Source: Collinsella sp. OM04-5
GTDB taxonomy: Bacteria; Actinomycetota; Coriobacteriia; Coriobacteriales; Coriobacteriaceae
Assembly (NCBI RefSeq): GCF_003439125.1
Contig: NZ_QSUU01000001.1
Span: 62,001-126,000, forward strand
Length of the DNA stretch: 64,000 nucleotides
Reading direction: 5' to 3'
How positions within the stretch are numbered: the stretch's first letter is position 1; every line of letters starts with the position of its first letter. This document shows, one piece after another, positions 6,990 through 15,236 of the stretch. Position numbers and translations under genes: made by a program. The notes under the pieces were generated by a model. The model saw only the letters and a program-made list of their open reading frames with translations, did not search any database and was not told where the DNA came from.

Positions 6990-7880
6990 CTAGCGCCCGC
7001 GCTCCTCCATGATGATTTCGATTTCGTCAGCGTTGATGCCTACCATGGCCTCGCCCAGGTCCTCCGAAAGCTCGGCGATGAGTTTGGCGTCATTGAAGTT
7101 TGCCACGGCCTTAACGATGGCGGCGGCGCGCTTGGCGGGGTCGCCGCTCTTAAAGATGCCCGAGCCGACAAAGACGCCTTCGGCGCCCAGCTGCATCATC
7201 AGCGCGGCGTCGGCAGGGGTTGCCACACCGCCGGCGGCAAAGTTCACGACGGGGAGCTTGCCCGTGGCATGGACCTCGCGGACCAGCTCGACCGGCACCT
7301 GCAGTTGCTTGGCTGCCTCAAAGAGCTCGTCGTCACGCAGGGCACCTACGTCGCGGATCTGCTTTTGGATCTTGCGCATATGGCGCACGGCCTGGACCAC
7401 GTCGCCCGTGCCCGGCTCGCCCTTGGTGCGGATCATCGTGGCGCCCTCGGCGACGCGGCGCAGCGCTTCGCCCAGGTCACGGGCACCGCAGACAAACGGG
7501 ACGTCAAACTGGGTCTTATCGATGTGGTAGACATCGTCGGCGGGGGAGAGAACCTCGGACTCGTCGATGTAGTCGATCTCGATGGCCTGCAGGATCTGCG
7601 CCTCGACAATGTGACCGATGCGGCACTTGGCCATAACGGGGATGGAGACGGCCTCCTGGATGCCCTTGATCATCTTGGGGTCGCTCATGCGCGAGACGCC
7701 GCCTGCGGCACGGATGTCGGCCGGGATGCGCTCGAGAGCCATGACGGCGCAGGCGCCTGCCTCCTCGGCGATGCGTGCCTGCTCGGGCGTGGTGACGTCC
7801 ATGATGACGCCGCCCTTGAGCATCTGCGCGAGTTCGCGGTTGAGTTTGACGCGATCGGCCTTGCTGGTCTGTTCTGCCAT
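6990..7880 (-). CDS. pdxS: Pyridoxal 5'-phosphate synthase lyase subunit
   Basis: PdxS condenses ribose 5-phosphate, glyceraldehyde 3-phosphate and ammonia into PLP. Family blocks are all visible: [49 protein letters not shown], the [16 protein letters not shown] stretch and [19 protein letters not shown] with the phosphate-binding GSGIFKS loop. I placed the start at 7880 ([14 protein letters not shown]) because AAGGGAGC precedes it. The open frame extends to 7922 without a ribosome site. It is the first gene of the pdxST operon, divergent from pdxR. Confidence 0.95.
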   Translation of the reverse strand: MAEQTSKADRVKLNRELAQMLKGGVIMDVTTPEQARIAEEAGACAVMALERIPADIRAAGGVSRMSDPKMIKGIQEAVSIPVMAKCRIGHIVEAQILQAIEIDYIDESEVLSPADDVYHIDKTQFDVPFVCGARDLGEALRRVAEGATMIRTKGEPGTGDVVQAVRHMRKIQKQIRDVGALRDDELFEAAKQLQVPVELVREVHATGKLPVVNFAAGGVATPADAALMMQLGAEGVFVGSGIFKSGDPAKRAAAIVKAVANFNDAKLIAELSEDLGEAMVGINADEIEIIMEERGR

Positions 7881-7972
7881 GGTTGCTCCCTTGGTTGGCA
7901 TGTGCATTGCTTGACGGAACATCCTATCGGGGAGCTGGGTATGGCGAAATACTCAGTTTTCGAGATAATAAC

Positions 7973-8014
7973 AAGGTCAGACTAATACCAGATTGAATGA
8001 CTTAATAAGGTCAG
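7973..8014 (+). promoter_or_regulatory. Direct repeats upstream of pdxR and pdxS, probable PdxR sites
   Basis: AAGGTCAG occurs at 7973-7980 and 8007-8014, each preceded by a TAAY-like sequence. The 34-bp offset is about three helical turns. The pair lies in the intergenic region between divergent pdxST and pdxR. MocR-type PdxR proteins are known to bind direct repeats here; this assignment is inference. Confidence 0.55.
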
Positions 8015-8025
8015 GTGATAGACTC

Positions 8026-9462
8026 ATGCTTGACTATAATTTGGAAAAACGCGGCGAAGCATCGCTCTATGAGTATGTTTACCAGCAAATTCGAGATGAT
8101 ATTGTTGCTGGACGCATTGCGGCGGGGGAGCATCTGCCGTCTAAGCGCGCCTTTGCGAGTCATCTGGGAGTCAGTGTCATTACCATCGAGAATGCATATA
8201 GCCAGTTGCTTGCCGAGGGCTATATTTGCTCAATGCCGCGCCGTGGCTACTACGCTTGCGAGCTTCCGGATGCACCGGTTTTGCCTTTGGTTACGGGGGA
8301 TATCGACCGCGATGCTGTCTCTGTGGACCCCGGCACGCCTGACGCCGATGGGTGTGCCGAGCGATTCGACTCACTTTCTCCATCCGCATTGGAGGCGGCT
8401 AGGCTTTGGCAAGGCGCGCTGCGGGCAACGCTGTCATCCGAAGACGAGCGCGAGATCTTTTCGCCCGCGCCAGCGCAGGGCACCGCTCGGCTACGACGCG
8501 CAATCGCTCGCCATCTGCGCGGGACGAGGGGCATGAATGTCGACCCCGACAACATTGTTATCGGTGCGGGCGCCCAGCTGCTCGATACCATGTTGGTTCA
8601 GTTGCTTGGCGCGGACAAGGTGTATGCCGTCGAGGATCCAGGCTATTTGCGCTTGACGCGCATCTATCAGGTCATGGGTTGCGAAGTGCGGCATGTCCCG
8701 TTGGATGCTGAGGGCGTGGACTTGAGCGCGCTGCAGAAAACCGGGACCGATGTCCTTCACCTGATGCCGTCTCATCAGTATCCGACCGGTCTTGTGACGA
8801 GCATTGCGCGTCGCTATGCGCTGCTGAGCTGGGCCGCCGAGCGACCAGGTCGGTATCTCATCGAAGATGACTTTGATTGTGAGTTTCGCCTTGCCGGCAA
8901 GCCGATTCCCGCGCTCGCGTCGATCGATGCCGCCCAGTCGGTTATCTACACCAACACGTTTTCGAAGAGCCTTTCATCGGCGTTGCGTTTGGCGTACATG
9001 GTGCTGCCCGATGAGCTAATGGAGAGGTTTAAACGCAACCTTGGTTTCTACGCCTCGTCGGTAAGTTCTGTTGATCAGGTTGCCTTGGCGCGTTTGCTGG
9101 AATCGGGTGATTACGAGCGGCATGTGAACCGCGTGCGCGTGCGTGCTCGCGAGGCACGCGATGGCCTGGCAGCGCTTGTACGGAAAGCGTTTCCGGCAGG
9201 GGAGGTCTCGATCGAGCATGCAGACGCGGGCCTTTACTGTATCGTGGTTGCGGAGCGTGGAATGGGCGGAAGCACTTTTGCACGGGCCCTCACGCGCTCG
9301 AGCATCCCTTTTATCGATATCGGTGACTGTTTTTGGTGTGCCGATGGCGCATCTGTCCCTGAAAACTCAACTCAAATTCTTGTTCAGTATGACGATCTGA
9401 GTCCAAAAGTACTAACTATCTTGGAATTGCAGCTAATGGGGGGCACTCTGCAACCTAAGTGA
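8026..9462 (+). CDS. pdxR: PdxR, MocR-type GntR/aminotransferase regulator of PLP synthesis
   Basis: The N-terminal ~75 residues are a GntR winged helix (SLYEYVYQQIRDDIVAGRIA, then LPSKRAFASHLGVSVITIENAY). The rest is a fold-type I aminotransferase-like domain with a PLP-binding Lys in TNTFSKSLSSALRLAYM. MocR/PdxR proteins sense PLP and activate pdxST. I placed the start at ATG 8026, with AGGTGA 7 nt upstream, instead of the open-frame start at 7993. It is divergent from pdxST. Its TGA stop lies inside the first 119-bp repeat element, so the repeat supplies the gene end. Confidence 0.88.
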   Translation: MLDYNLEKRGEASLYEYVYQQIRDDIVAGRIAAGEHLPSKRAFASHLGVSVITIENAYSQLLAEGYICSMPRRGYYACELPDAPVLPLVTGDIDRDAVSVDPGTPDADGCAERFDSLSPSALEAARLWQGALRATLSSEDEREIFSPAPAQGTARLRRAIARHLRGTRGMNVDPDNIVIGAGAQLLDTMLVQLLGADKVYAVEDPGYLRLTRIYQVMGCEVRHVPLDAEGVDLSALQKTGTDVLHLMPSHQYPTGLVTSIARRYALLSWAAERPGRYLIEDDFDCEFRLAGKPIPALASIDAAQSVIYTNTFSKSLSSALRLAYMVLPDELMERFKRNLGFYASSVSSVDQVALARLLESGDYERHVNRVRVRAREARDGLAALVRKAFPAGEVSIEHADAGLYCIVVAERGMGGSTFARALTRSSIPFIDIGDCFWCADGASVPENSTQILVQYDDLSPKVLTILELQLMGGTLQPK

Positions 9463-9575
9463 GTAGACTTTTAGCACTTTGGCGACCAGGCAGTTTTGTA
9501 ACAAGCTATCTACCTGCGGTTTTGAAAAGCAGGATGACCGGCCTGATCGGGATGTTCAAAAAAGTCTACTCACTT
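9457..9575 (+). repeat. 119-bp structured element, copy 1
   Basis: This is one of three copies of exactly 119 bp in the same orientation (others at 10877 and 20562). The ends AAGTGAGTAGACTTTT and AAAAGTCTACTCACTT pair as a 16-bp terminal stem. An inner stem pairs element columns 27-35 with 85-93 (9483-9491/9541-9549). The central 15-mer TCTACCTGCGGTTTT is invariant. The pdxR stop codon TGA is columns 4-6 of the element. Confidence 0.85.
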
Positions 9576-9752
9576 GCCGCGCAAAGCTCCTGCATGAGAA
9601 AAAAATGGGGTTTTCAACAGGGCTTCGTCCAGCTCTTGGCAAGCTTTTGGCCAGTTGGGGAGGGCTGTTGAAAACTCGGCAGTCCGTTCGGCGCCATTTT
9701 TGGTGCGTTCGCGCCAATGCGTGACTGACTGGGTTGAAATTCGTGTTTTCCT
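9576..9752 (+). other. Intergenic segment with an 11-bp hairpin
   Basis: GTTTTCAACAG (9610-9620) pairs with CTGTTGAAAAC (9665-9675) around a 44-nt region that holds a weaker inner stem near TTGGC-aagctttt-GGCCAG. No open frame with a ribosome site is visible. A GCCATTTTTGGTGCGTT box near 9696 weakly resembles sequence just after copy 2 of the 119-bp element. Confidence 0.45.
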
Positions 9753-10886
9753 GTGCCTATGAAGGATCTACTTTGTGACATATCGGCTTTTAGGTACTGG
9801 CGTTTGCCCCCTCAGGTCCGCGCTTTGTGTCCGCCGCTTCCACGGCCGGAAGAAGACCGGCAGCGATATGAACTCGCCCGTAACCCGACGGCTGCGGTTG
9901 CGCTCGGTTTTCCACTGTATACGTTGGTTCGGACGAGAAACAAACGGACTTGCCCTGCCAGCATTAGGCAGCGGCTGTTCCTTGGTGAGCTCCCCAGGGA
10001 ATCCGTGCTGGAAACGGAGCATGGGTTTTTGGTTACGTCTCCTCTACTGACGGCATTCATTATGTCGCGGCATCTGACGGATCTTCAGCTTCTTTTGGTA
10101 TTGGCGGAGATGTGTGGCTCGTTTGCGGTGTGCGCTCTGCCGGCGGCACTTGAGGCGGAGCTTACGCGTGCAATTGATTCGGGCGCGATTTCGACAACGT
10201 TCGGTTGGGTGCGATGTCCGTCCGAGGACGGTACCGCTTCGAATTTATGGCGTCGAGATGCTTTGGTTTTGGGCGGAGACCTTGACCGTTTTTGTTCAGA
10301 TGTTTGCGGGATGCGTTACGGCAATAGATTTATAGCGGTATCGCAACTCGTTCCATTGGACGCCGCGTCGCCTTTTGAGGTCGAGGCGTATTTGCTACTT
10401 GCACTGCCGCGATCCCTGGGAGGAGAAGGTTTTTGCGGCATAGAGCTCAATGTTGAAGTGATGCTAAGCACAAGTGCTCGAGCGATTGTGGGAAAGTCCC
10501 GTGTATATATCGACCTACTTCTTTCTTCGCTGGACGGCAGGCGACAGGTGGCCATTGAATGTCAGGGAAAGGCCTCGCACGGACGCGCAGGGGATGGCTT
10601 GCGTGACGCTGACCGCATGACGGCCCTTCAGGCCATGGGCTACGATGTACTTCTCCTGACACACAGACAGATATCCGATGAGGGTAGATTCCACGCGATC
10701 GTTAAGGCCGTATGCAGGATGCTCGATGCTGAATATCGTGATAAAAGCTCAGATGAGCAAAGGGCTGAGACATTACTCCGGTCTGAACTATTCGTTGACT
10801 GGTCAAAACTGGGAGAAATCGACAAAAAGATGCCCGTTAGACACAAAAAGGCCCGATCATGGACGGTTGCAAATCTAAGTGAGTAG
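9753..10886 (+). CDS. PD-(D/E)XK nuclease-like protein with N-terminal domain of unknown function
   Basis: The C-terminal region resembles DUF559/Vsr-type endonucleases. VYIDLLL carries Asp254; AIECQGKASH carries Glu269 with the following Gln and Lys. Next come RDADRMTALQAMGYDVLLLTHRQI and a helical tail. The N-terminal ~230 residues (SAFRYWRLPPQVRALCPPLP, LVTSPLLTAFIMSRHL) suggest a winged-helix or AbiEi-like region, but I do not recognise a named family. Base composition looks lower in G+C than the neighbours, and the gene sits between two direct copies of the 119-bp element. Its TAG stop is inside the second copy. This suggests acquisition as a unit. The start may be GTG 9753 or ATG 9759; neither has a good ribosome site. 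Confidence 0.7.
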   Translation: MPMKDLLCDISAFRYWRLPPQVRALCPPLPRPEEDRQRYELARNPTAAVALGFPLYTLVRTRNKRTCPASIRQRLFLGELPRESVLETEHGFLVTSPLLTAFIMSRHLTDLQLLLVLAEMCGSFAVCALPAALEAELTRAIDSGAISTTFGWVRCPSEDGTASNLWRRDALVLGGDLDRFCSDVCGMRYGNRFIAVSQLVPLDAASPFEVEAYLLLALPRSLGGEGFCGIELNVEVMLSTSARAIVGKSRVYIDLLLSSLDGRRQVAIECQGKASHGRAGDGLRDADRMTALQAMGYDVLLLTHRQISDEGRFHAIVKAVCRMLDAEYRDKSSDEQRAETLLRSELFVDWSKLGEIDKKMPVRHKKARSWTVANLSE

Positions 10887-10995
10887 ACTTTTAGCGTGAT
10901 GGCGACCAGATTGTTTTGCGGCAAGCTATCTACCTGCGGTTTTATAAAGCAATACGGGTGGTCTGCTCGACAAGTTCCCAAAAGGCTACTCACTT
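10877..10995 (+). repeat. 119-bp structured element, copy 2
   Basis: This copy has the same length and orientation as copies 1 and 3. The left end is identical to copy 1 through column 19; the right end has one change (column 109). The inner stem pairs columns 27-34 with 86-93 (10903-10910/10962-10969) with one C-C mismatch at 30/90. The central 15-mer is intact at 10929-10943. The preceding nuclease-like gene ends at the TAG in columns 8-10. Confidence 0.85.
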
Positions 10996-11064
10996 AGTTT
11001 TTGACGCGAAGCCGATGTCAAAGGTGGTCCTATTTTTGGGGCGTTAACTGGTTTGCAAGACACG

Positions 11065-11094
11065 AAAAAGGCCCGAACCATGCGGTCCGGGCCT
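11065..11094 (-). terminator. Rho-independent terminator of the rubrerythrin gene
   Basis: On the minus strand a GGCCCGGACC...GGTTCGGGCC hairpin is followed by TTTTTCG. It lies about 35 nt after the rubrerythrin stop codon, which is classical geometry. Confidence 0.85.
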
Positions 11095-11128
11095 TATAAA
11101 GCTAGAGAATGTCTCTCAGGCGTTTGGC

Positions 11129-11689
11129 TTAGCCGAAGTAGCGCTTTAGCAGGCCGGCGAAAGCCTTGCCGTGGCGAGCCTCGTCGCGAGCCATCTCGTG
11201 CACGGTGTCGTGGATGGCATCGAGACCAGCGGCCTTGGCGCGCTTGGCAAGATCGGTCTTGCCGGCGGTGGCGCCATTCTCGGCCTCAACGCGCATCTCG
11301 AGGTTCTTCTTGGTGGAGTCGGTCACGACCTCGCCCAGGAGCTCGGCGAACTTGGCGGCGTGCTCGGCCTCCTCGTGGGCGGCCTTCTCCCAGTACAGGC
11401 CGATCTCGGGATAACCCTCGCGATGAGCAACGCGAGCCATGGCCAGGTACATACCGACCTCGGAGCACTCGCCCTCAAAGTTGGCGCGCAGGTCAGCAAC
11501 GATGTCCTCGGAGACGCCCTCCATCTTGGCGACGCCCACAACGTGCTCGGCAGCCCACTCGAGCTGACCCTCCTCCTGCTTTAGGAAGCGAGAGCCGGGA
11601 ACGCCGCACTGGGGGCACTTGAAATCCTCGGGCAGCTGGTCGCCGTCGAACTCTTCCACATAACCGCAAACGGGGCAAACAAACTTCAT
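11129..11689 (-). CDS. Reverse-type rubrerythrin (N-terminal rubredoxin, C-terminal diiron ferritin-like domain)
   Basis: The N-terminal ~35 residues are a rubredoxin knuckle pair ([12 protein letters not shown] and [10 protein letters not shown]), unlike classical rubrerythrin, where this domain is last. The rest is a four-helix diiron domain with the iron ligands in [36 protein letters not shown] and [12 protein letters not shown]. Such proteins reduce hydrogen peroxide in the cytoplasm of anaerobes. ATG 11689 is preceded by AAAGGATCG. It is a single-gene unit with its own terminator and is divergent from an alcohol dehydrogenase across an AT-rich region. Confidence 0.93.
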   Translation of the reverse strand: MKFVCPVCGYVEEFDGDQLPEDFKCPQCGVPGSRFLKQEEGQLEWAAEHVVGVAKMEGVSEDIVADLRANFEGECSEVGMYLAMARVAHREGYPEIGLYWEKAAHEEAEHAAKFAELLGEVVTDSTKKNLEMRVEAENGATAGKTDLAKRAKAAGLDAIHDTVHEMARDEARHGKAFAGLLKRYFG

Positions 11690-11905
11690 AATTCGATCCT
11701 TTCGATCGATGGCGATGGCGCGCTCGTCCGGTCCCGTAAGGGCCCTCTCCGGACGTGCGTCTTGACGAGTTCTATTATCCATAAATGCAACCGAATGTGA
11801 AGCCTATTAGGAATGATTTTTAATAAAAAATTTTAGGCATGTGAAGATGTTGATTGATTAACGATTTGCAAGCCATATGCGGACGCCGATGAGTACAATC
11901 GGTCG

Positions 11906-11931
11906 AACAAATGTTGACCTATCAACAAATG
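11906..11931 (+). promoter_or_regulatory. Operator-like repeat upstream of the alcohol dehydrogenase gene
   Basis: TGTTGA-N4-TCAACA (11912-11927) is a perfect palindrome. It is overlapped by a direct repeat of AACAAATG at 11906-11913 and 11924-11931. It lies just before the ribosome site. A TACAAT at 11894-11899 could be the -10 box. A repressor site at this place is inferred. Confidence 0.5.
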
Positions 11932-11945
11932 AAGGAGTTTCCTTT

Positions 11946-13166
11946 ATGCATCTAGCCCGCCGCGCCTGGTGCCGAACATATCAGACGGTTTTTCGCATCG
12001 CATTGCCGATCCTGCCCTATACCGAGCCGCGCATTTTGGAGCATGCCGAGGATGTGCCCGCAGTGCTTCAAAAGCGCTCGATCCAGAAGGTCCTTATCGT
12101 GACAGACCCTGGTATTGCTCGTTTGGGACTCACGGCATCACTCGAGCGTGCGCTTACGGCTCAGGGGATTGGCGTTACGGTCTATGCCGAAACGCGTGCG
12201 AATCCCACGGTCTCAAACGTGGAGGAAGCGGCGTCCCTGTATCGCGAGAGCGCCTGCCAGGCCATTATCGGCTTTGGTGGCGGTTCGGCCATGGACTGCG
12301 CCAAGGGTGTGGGCGCACGCATCGCACAGCCAAATAAGCCCATCAACAAGATGCGTGGCCTGTTGCGCGTCCACCGTCTCCTGCCGCTGCTTATTGCGGT
12401 TCCCACTACCGCCGGTACGGGAAGCGAAGTCACACTCGCGGCGGTTATCACCGATGACGAGACGCACTACAAGTACCCCATTAACGACTTTGTGCTGATC
12501 CCGCGCTTTGCGGTGCACGACCCCGAGTTTACGCGCGGCCTGCCCGCCTCCATTACGGGGCAAACGGGCATGGACGCCCTGACGCATGCCGTCGAGGCCT
12601 TTATCGGGCGCAGCACCACGCCCTATACGCGCAAGATGGCGCGCCAGGCGGTGCAGCTCATCCACGACAATTTGCTCGAGGCCTATGAGTGCGGTGGCAA
12701 CATGTGTGCGCGCCGCAATATGCTTTCGGCGGCGTATAAAGCGGGCGTTGCCTTTACGCGCTCTTATGTTGGATACGTCCATGCCATCGCGCACAGCCTG
12801 GGCGGGCGTTACGGGATTCCCCACGGCTTGGCCAACGCCATCATCCTGCCGCACATGCTTCGCGCCTATGGCGAAGCTGCTGCTCCCAAGCTCGCCGATC
12901 TCGCCCGCATGGCCGGCATTGCGCCGGCTAATGCGCTGGACAACGTGGCTGCTGAGGCCTTTATCGATTGGGTCGACCGCATGAATGCCGCCTTGGGCAT
13001 TCCCAAATATGTGACGGGCATTCGCCGCTCCGATATTCCGCAAATGGCGGCCCATGCCGATGCCGAGGCCAATCCGCTATACCCCGTTCCACTTTTGATG
13101 GACCGTTTGGAGCTCGAGCGTATGTACGAGGTCGTCGCGGGTGGTATGTTTGAGGATGAGAACTAG
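11946..13166 (+). CDS. Iron-containing alcohol dehydrogenase
   Basis: The type III ADH motifs are complete: IGFGGGSAMDCAKGV (NAD site), PTTAGTGSEVTLAAV, TGMDALTHAVEAF and HAIAHSLGGRYGIPHGLANAI with metal-binding His residues. It interconverts alcohols and aldehydes with NAD(P)H. The start at ATG 11946 has AAGGAG upstream; the open frame reaches back to 11877 without support. It lies 8 bp before an aldehyde dehydrogenase gene, so the two probably form an operon converting an alcohol to an acid or the reverse. The substrate is not evident. Confidence 0.92.
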   Translation: MHLARRAWCRTYQTVFRIALPILPYTEPRILEHAEDVPAVLQKRSIQKVLIVTDPGIARLGLTASLERALTAQGIGVTVYAETRANPTVSNVEEAASLYRESACQAIIGFGGGSAMDCAKGVGARIAQPNKPINKMRGLLRVHRLLPLLIAVPTTAGTGSEVTLAAVITDDETHYKYPINDFVLIPRFAVHDPEFTRGLPASITGQTGMDALTHAVEAFIGRSTTPYTRKMARQAVQLIHDNLLEAYECGGNMCARRNMLSAAYKAGVAFTRSYVGYVHAIAHSLGGRYGIPHGLANAIILPHMLRAYGEAAAPKLADLARMAGIAPANALDNVAAEAFIDWVDRMNAALGIPKYVTGIRRSDIPQMAAHADAEANPLYPVPLLMDRLELERMYEVVAGGMFEDEN

Positions 13167-13174
13167 GAGGGCCC

Positions 13175-14554
13175 ATGAACACCGAGGAAATCGCGCGCAT
13201 TGTCGGCGAACAGCGCGCCTACTTTAAGACGCGCGCCACGTTTGATGTCGATGCTCGACGTCGCGCCCTCGTGCGCCTGCGCGAGGCGGTGCGGGCACAC
13301 GAGACCGATATTGCCCATGCGCTCAAGACCGATTTGGGAAAGTCGCATGACGAGGCCTATATGTGTGAGATCGGCACCTCGCTTTCCGAGATTCGTCATC
13401 AGATTGCGCGTGTGGCTCGATGGAGCCGTCCGCGCCTGCGTCCGTGTGACCTCGCCAACGCCGTGAGTGTGTGCAAAACGCAAGCCGTGCCCTATGGCGT
13501 CACGCTCATTATGGCGCCCTGGAACTACCCGTTTTTGCTAACGCTCGAGCCGCTTGCCGGCGCCCTTGCCGCGGGCAATACCGTGGTCATCAAGCCGAGT
13601 GCCTATGCTCCGGCATCGAGCGCGGTGCTCAGGCAGATTTGCGAGGAAGCATTTGATCCGCGCCTGGTGACGGTCGTCGAAGGCGGGCGTGCCGAGAATG
13701 AGGCGCTGCTCGACGAGAGCTGGGACAAGATTTTCTTTACCGGTAGCGTTCCGGTCGGCAAGCTCGTCATGGAGCGCGCAAGTAAAAACCTGACGCCCGT
13801 GACGCTTGAGCTGGGCGGAAAGAGCCCCTGCATTGTGGATGCCACGGCAAACTTAAAAGCCGCGGCACGGCGCATCGCCTTTGGTAAATGGCTCAACGTG
13901 GGGCAGACCTGCGTGGCGCCCGACTACCTGCTGGTCGATACGCGCGTACACGATGAGCTGTTGGGCCTCATCAGGGAGGAGACCCGTCGCATGTTTGGCG
14001 AGCATCCGCTCGACAACGAGGATTACGGTCATATCGTCAACGCCAAGCATTTTGCGCGCGTGCGCGGACTGATCGATCCCGGTAAGGTCGTGCTTGGAGG
14101 CGCCGCGCGCGAGGCTTCTCTCAAGATTGAGCCGACGATTTTGGACGGCGTGGCGCCCGATGATGCCGTGATGCAGGAGGAGATTTTCGGCCCCATCCTG
14201 CCGGTGCTGACGTATGAGAGCTTAGACAGGGTCGAGACGTTTATTACCGATCGCCCGACGCCGCTGGCCCTGTATATCTTTAGCCAGGACCGCGCGGTTC
14301 AGCAGCGCTTTGTGCGTTATGTGCCCTTTGGCGGCGGCTGCGTCAACGACACGATTATGCACTTGGCTACGAGCCATATGGGCTTTGGTGGCATGGGCGC
14401 GAGCGGTATGGGGCAATACCATGGACGCGAGAGCTTCGATACGTTTAGCCACAAGAAGAGCATCGTGAACAAGGCAACGTGGTTGGACGTGCCATTCCGC
14501 TATGCCCCTTATGCAAGCTGGAAGCACAAGTTCGTGCGCATGTTTGTGCATTAG
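13175..14554 (+). CDS. Aldehyde dehydrogenase (class 3 / fatty aldehyde type)
   Basis: Motifs include MAPWNYPFLLTLEPLAGALA, the NAD loop FFTGSVPVGKLVMERA, the active-site Glu in VTLELGGKSPCIV and the catalytic Cys in VGQTCVAPDYLL. The short length (459 residues) and a C-terminal HKKSIVNKATWLDVPFRYAPY segment are typical of the ALDH3 branch, which oxidises medium- or long-chain aldehydes. It is translated right after the alcohol dehydrogenase (AGGAGGGCCC before the ATG). Together they suggest aldehyde detoxification or fermentation. Confidence 0.92.
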   Translation: MNTEEIARIVGEQRAYFKTRATFDVDARRRALVRLREAVRAHETDIAHALKTDLGKSHDEAYMCEIGTSLSEIRHQIARVARWSRPRLRPCDLANAVSVCKTQAVPYGVTLIMAPWNYPFLLTLEPLAGALAAGNTVVIKPSAYAPASSAVLRQICEEAFDPRLVTVVEGGRAENEALLDESWDKIFFTGSVPVGKLVMERASKNLTPVTLELGGKSPCIVDATANLKAAARRIAFGKWLNVGQTCVAPDYLLVDTRVHDELLGLIREETRRMFGEHPLDNEDYGHIVNAKHFARVRGLIDPGKVVLGGAAREASLKIEPTILDGVAPDDAVMQEEIFGPILPVLTYESLDRVETFITDRPTPLALYIFSQDRAVQQRFVRYVPFGGGCVNDTIMHLATSHMGFGGMGASGMGQYHGRESFDTFSHKKSIVNKATWLDVPFRYAPYASWKHKFVRMFVH

Positions 14555-14574
14555 AATCAGATAAGGATGAATTT

Positions 14575-14688
14575 ATGTCCGCACGGGCCCGTAGACTTCT
14601 CGATAAGGTCAAACGCTGGTTTATCCGGCCGTTAGAGGAGTTGCCATGTACGAGCCTTCACGTGTTCTTCTGTCGTTTCATATCGTAG
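14575..14688 (+). CDS. Possible 37-residue leader peptide overlapping the HIRAN gene
   Basis: An ATG at 14575, preceded by AAGGATGAATTT, opens a short frame whose first 24 residues (SARARRLLDKVKRWFIRPLE...) are basic and amphipathic. It overlaps the HIRAN gene start by 43 nt, so it could couple translation. It may equally be chance. Confidence 0.35.
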   Translation: MSARARRLLDKVKRWFIRPLEELPCTSLHVFFCRFIS

Positions 14689-14972
14689 GATTTCAATATG
14701 CCGACGGTGCTTTGGTCCTAGGCGATCTTAAAGCGGGCGATAAACTGACGCTGTGTGCCGAGCACGATAATCCCCATGATCCCGAGGCGGTTGCGATCTA
14801 TTACGGCAACACCAAGCTTGGCTATGTTCCGGGAAACGAGGTCGGCCCGCTGTCCTTGATGATGTATTACGGCCACGAGGATGTGTTTGAGGCCCGCGTA
14901 CAACAGGTTGCCCCCGAGCGCAGCCCGTGGCATCAGGTGCGCGTTGGCCTCTATGTGGTGGATGCTCGCTAG
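14646..14972 (+). CDS. Stand-alone HIRAN-domain protein
   Basis: The 108 residues are essentially one HIRAN domain: FHIVGFQYADGALVLGDLKAGDKLTLCAEHDNPHDPEAVAIYY, then KLGYVPGNEVGPLSLMM. HIRAN domains bind single-stranded 3'-OH DNA ends and are usually fused to helicases or nucleases; small free versions occur in bacteria. GAGGAG precedes the ATG. It is followed by a small acidic gene and a metallophosphoesterase, possibly in one transcript starting at the aldehyde dehydrogenase. A DNA repair or stress role is inferred from the domain only. Confidence 0.8.
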   Translation: MYEPSRVLLSFHIVGFQYADGALVLGDLKAGDKLTLCAEHDNPHDPEAVAIYYGNTKLGYVPGNEVGPLSLMMYYGHEDVFEARVQQVAPERSPWHQVRVGLYVVDAR

Positions 14973-14990
14973 TCGGCAATGGAGGCTGCC

Positions 14991-15170
14991 ATGTTTGATG
15001 ACGATGACCTGTTCGATCTGACAGATGACCCGTTTGAGTGGGATATGCTACTTGATGACGATGAGTTGGAGCAGGACCGCAAAAAGCAAAAGGATAAGAA
15101 CACTCCGGGAAAAGATTCGAATAAAAAGGACAAGCGCCGCCGCGGACTGTTCGGCGGGCTCTTTGGATAA
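14991..15170 (+). CDS. Small protein with acidic N-terminus and basic C-terminus
   Basis: This 59-residue protein has an Asp-rich first half (MFDDDDLFDLTDDPFEWDM), a Lys-rich second half (DRKKQKDKNTPGK) and a final RRRGLFGGLFG. I know no family for it. GGAGG lies 6 nt before the ATG at 14991; an earlier ATG at 14979 is less well placed. It lies 18 nt after the HIRAN gene. The charge split and absence of hydrophobic segments suggest a disordered cytoplasmic protein. Confidence 0.6.
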   Translation: MFDDDDLFDLTDDPFEWDMLLDDDELEQDRKKQKDKNTPGKDSNKKDKRRRGLFGGLFG

Positions 15171-15236
15171 CCGCCGCATCGCTACGTCTGTATACTTAGC
15201 ACGAGTTGAACGCGTTGCGAAATGAGGGCATAGACG

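Noticed and set aside
9457..10995. Classical integron attC sites or an insertion sequence
   Set aside because: The ends lack the attC core sites and there is no transposase or integrase in the unit; kept only as a cassette-like hypothesis.
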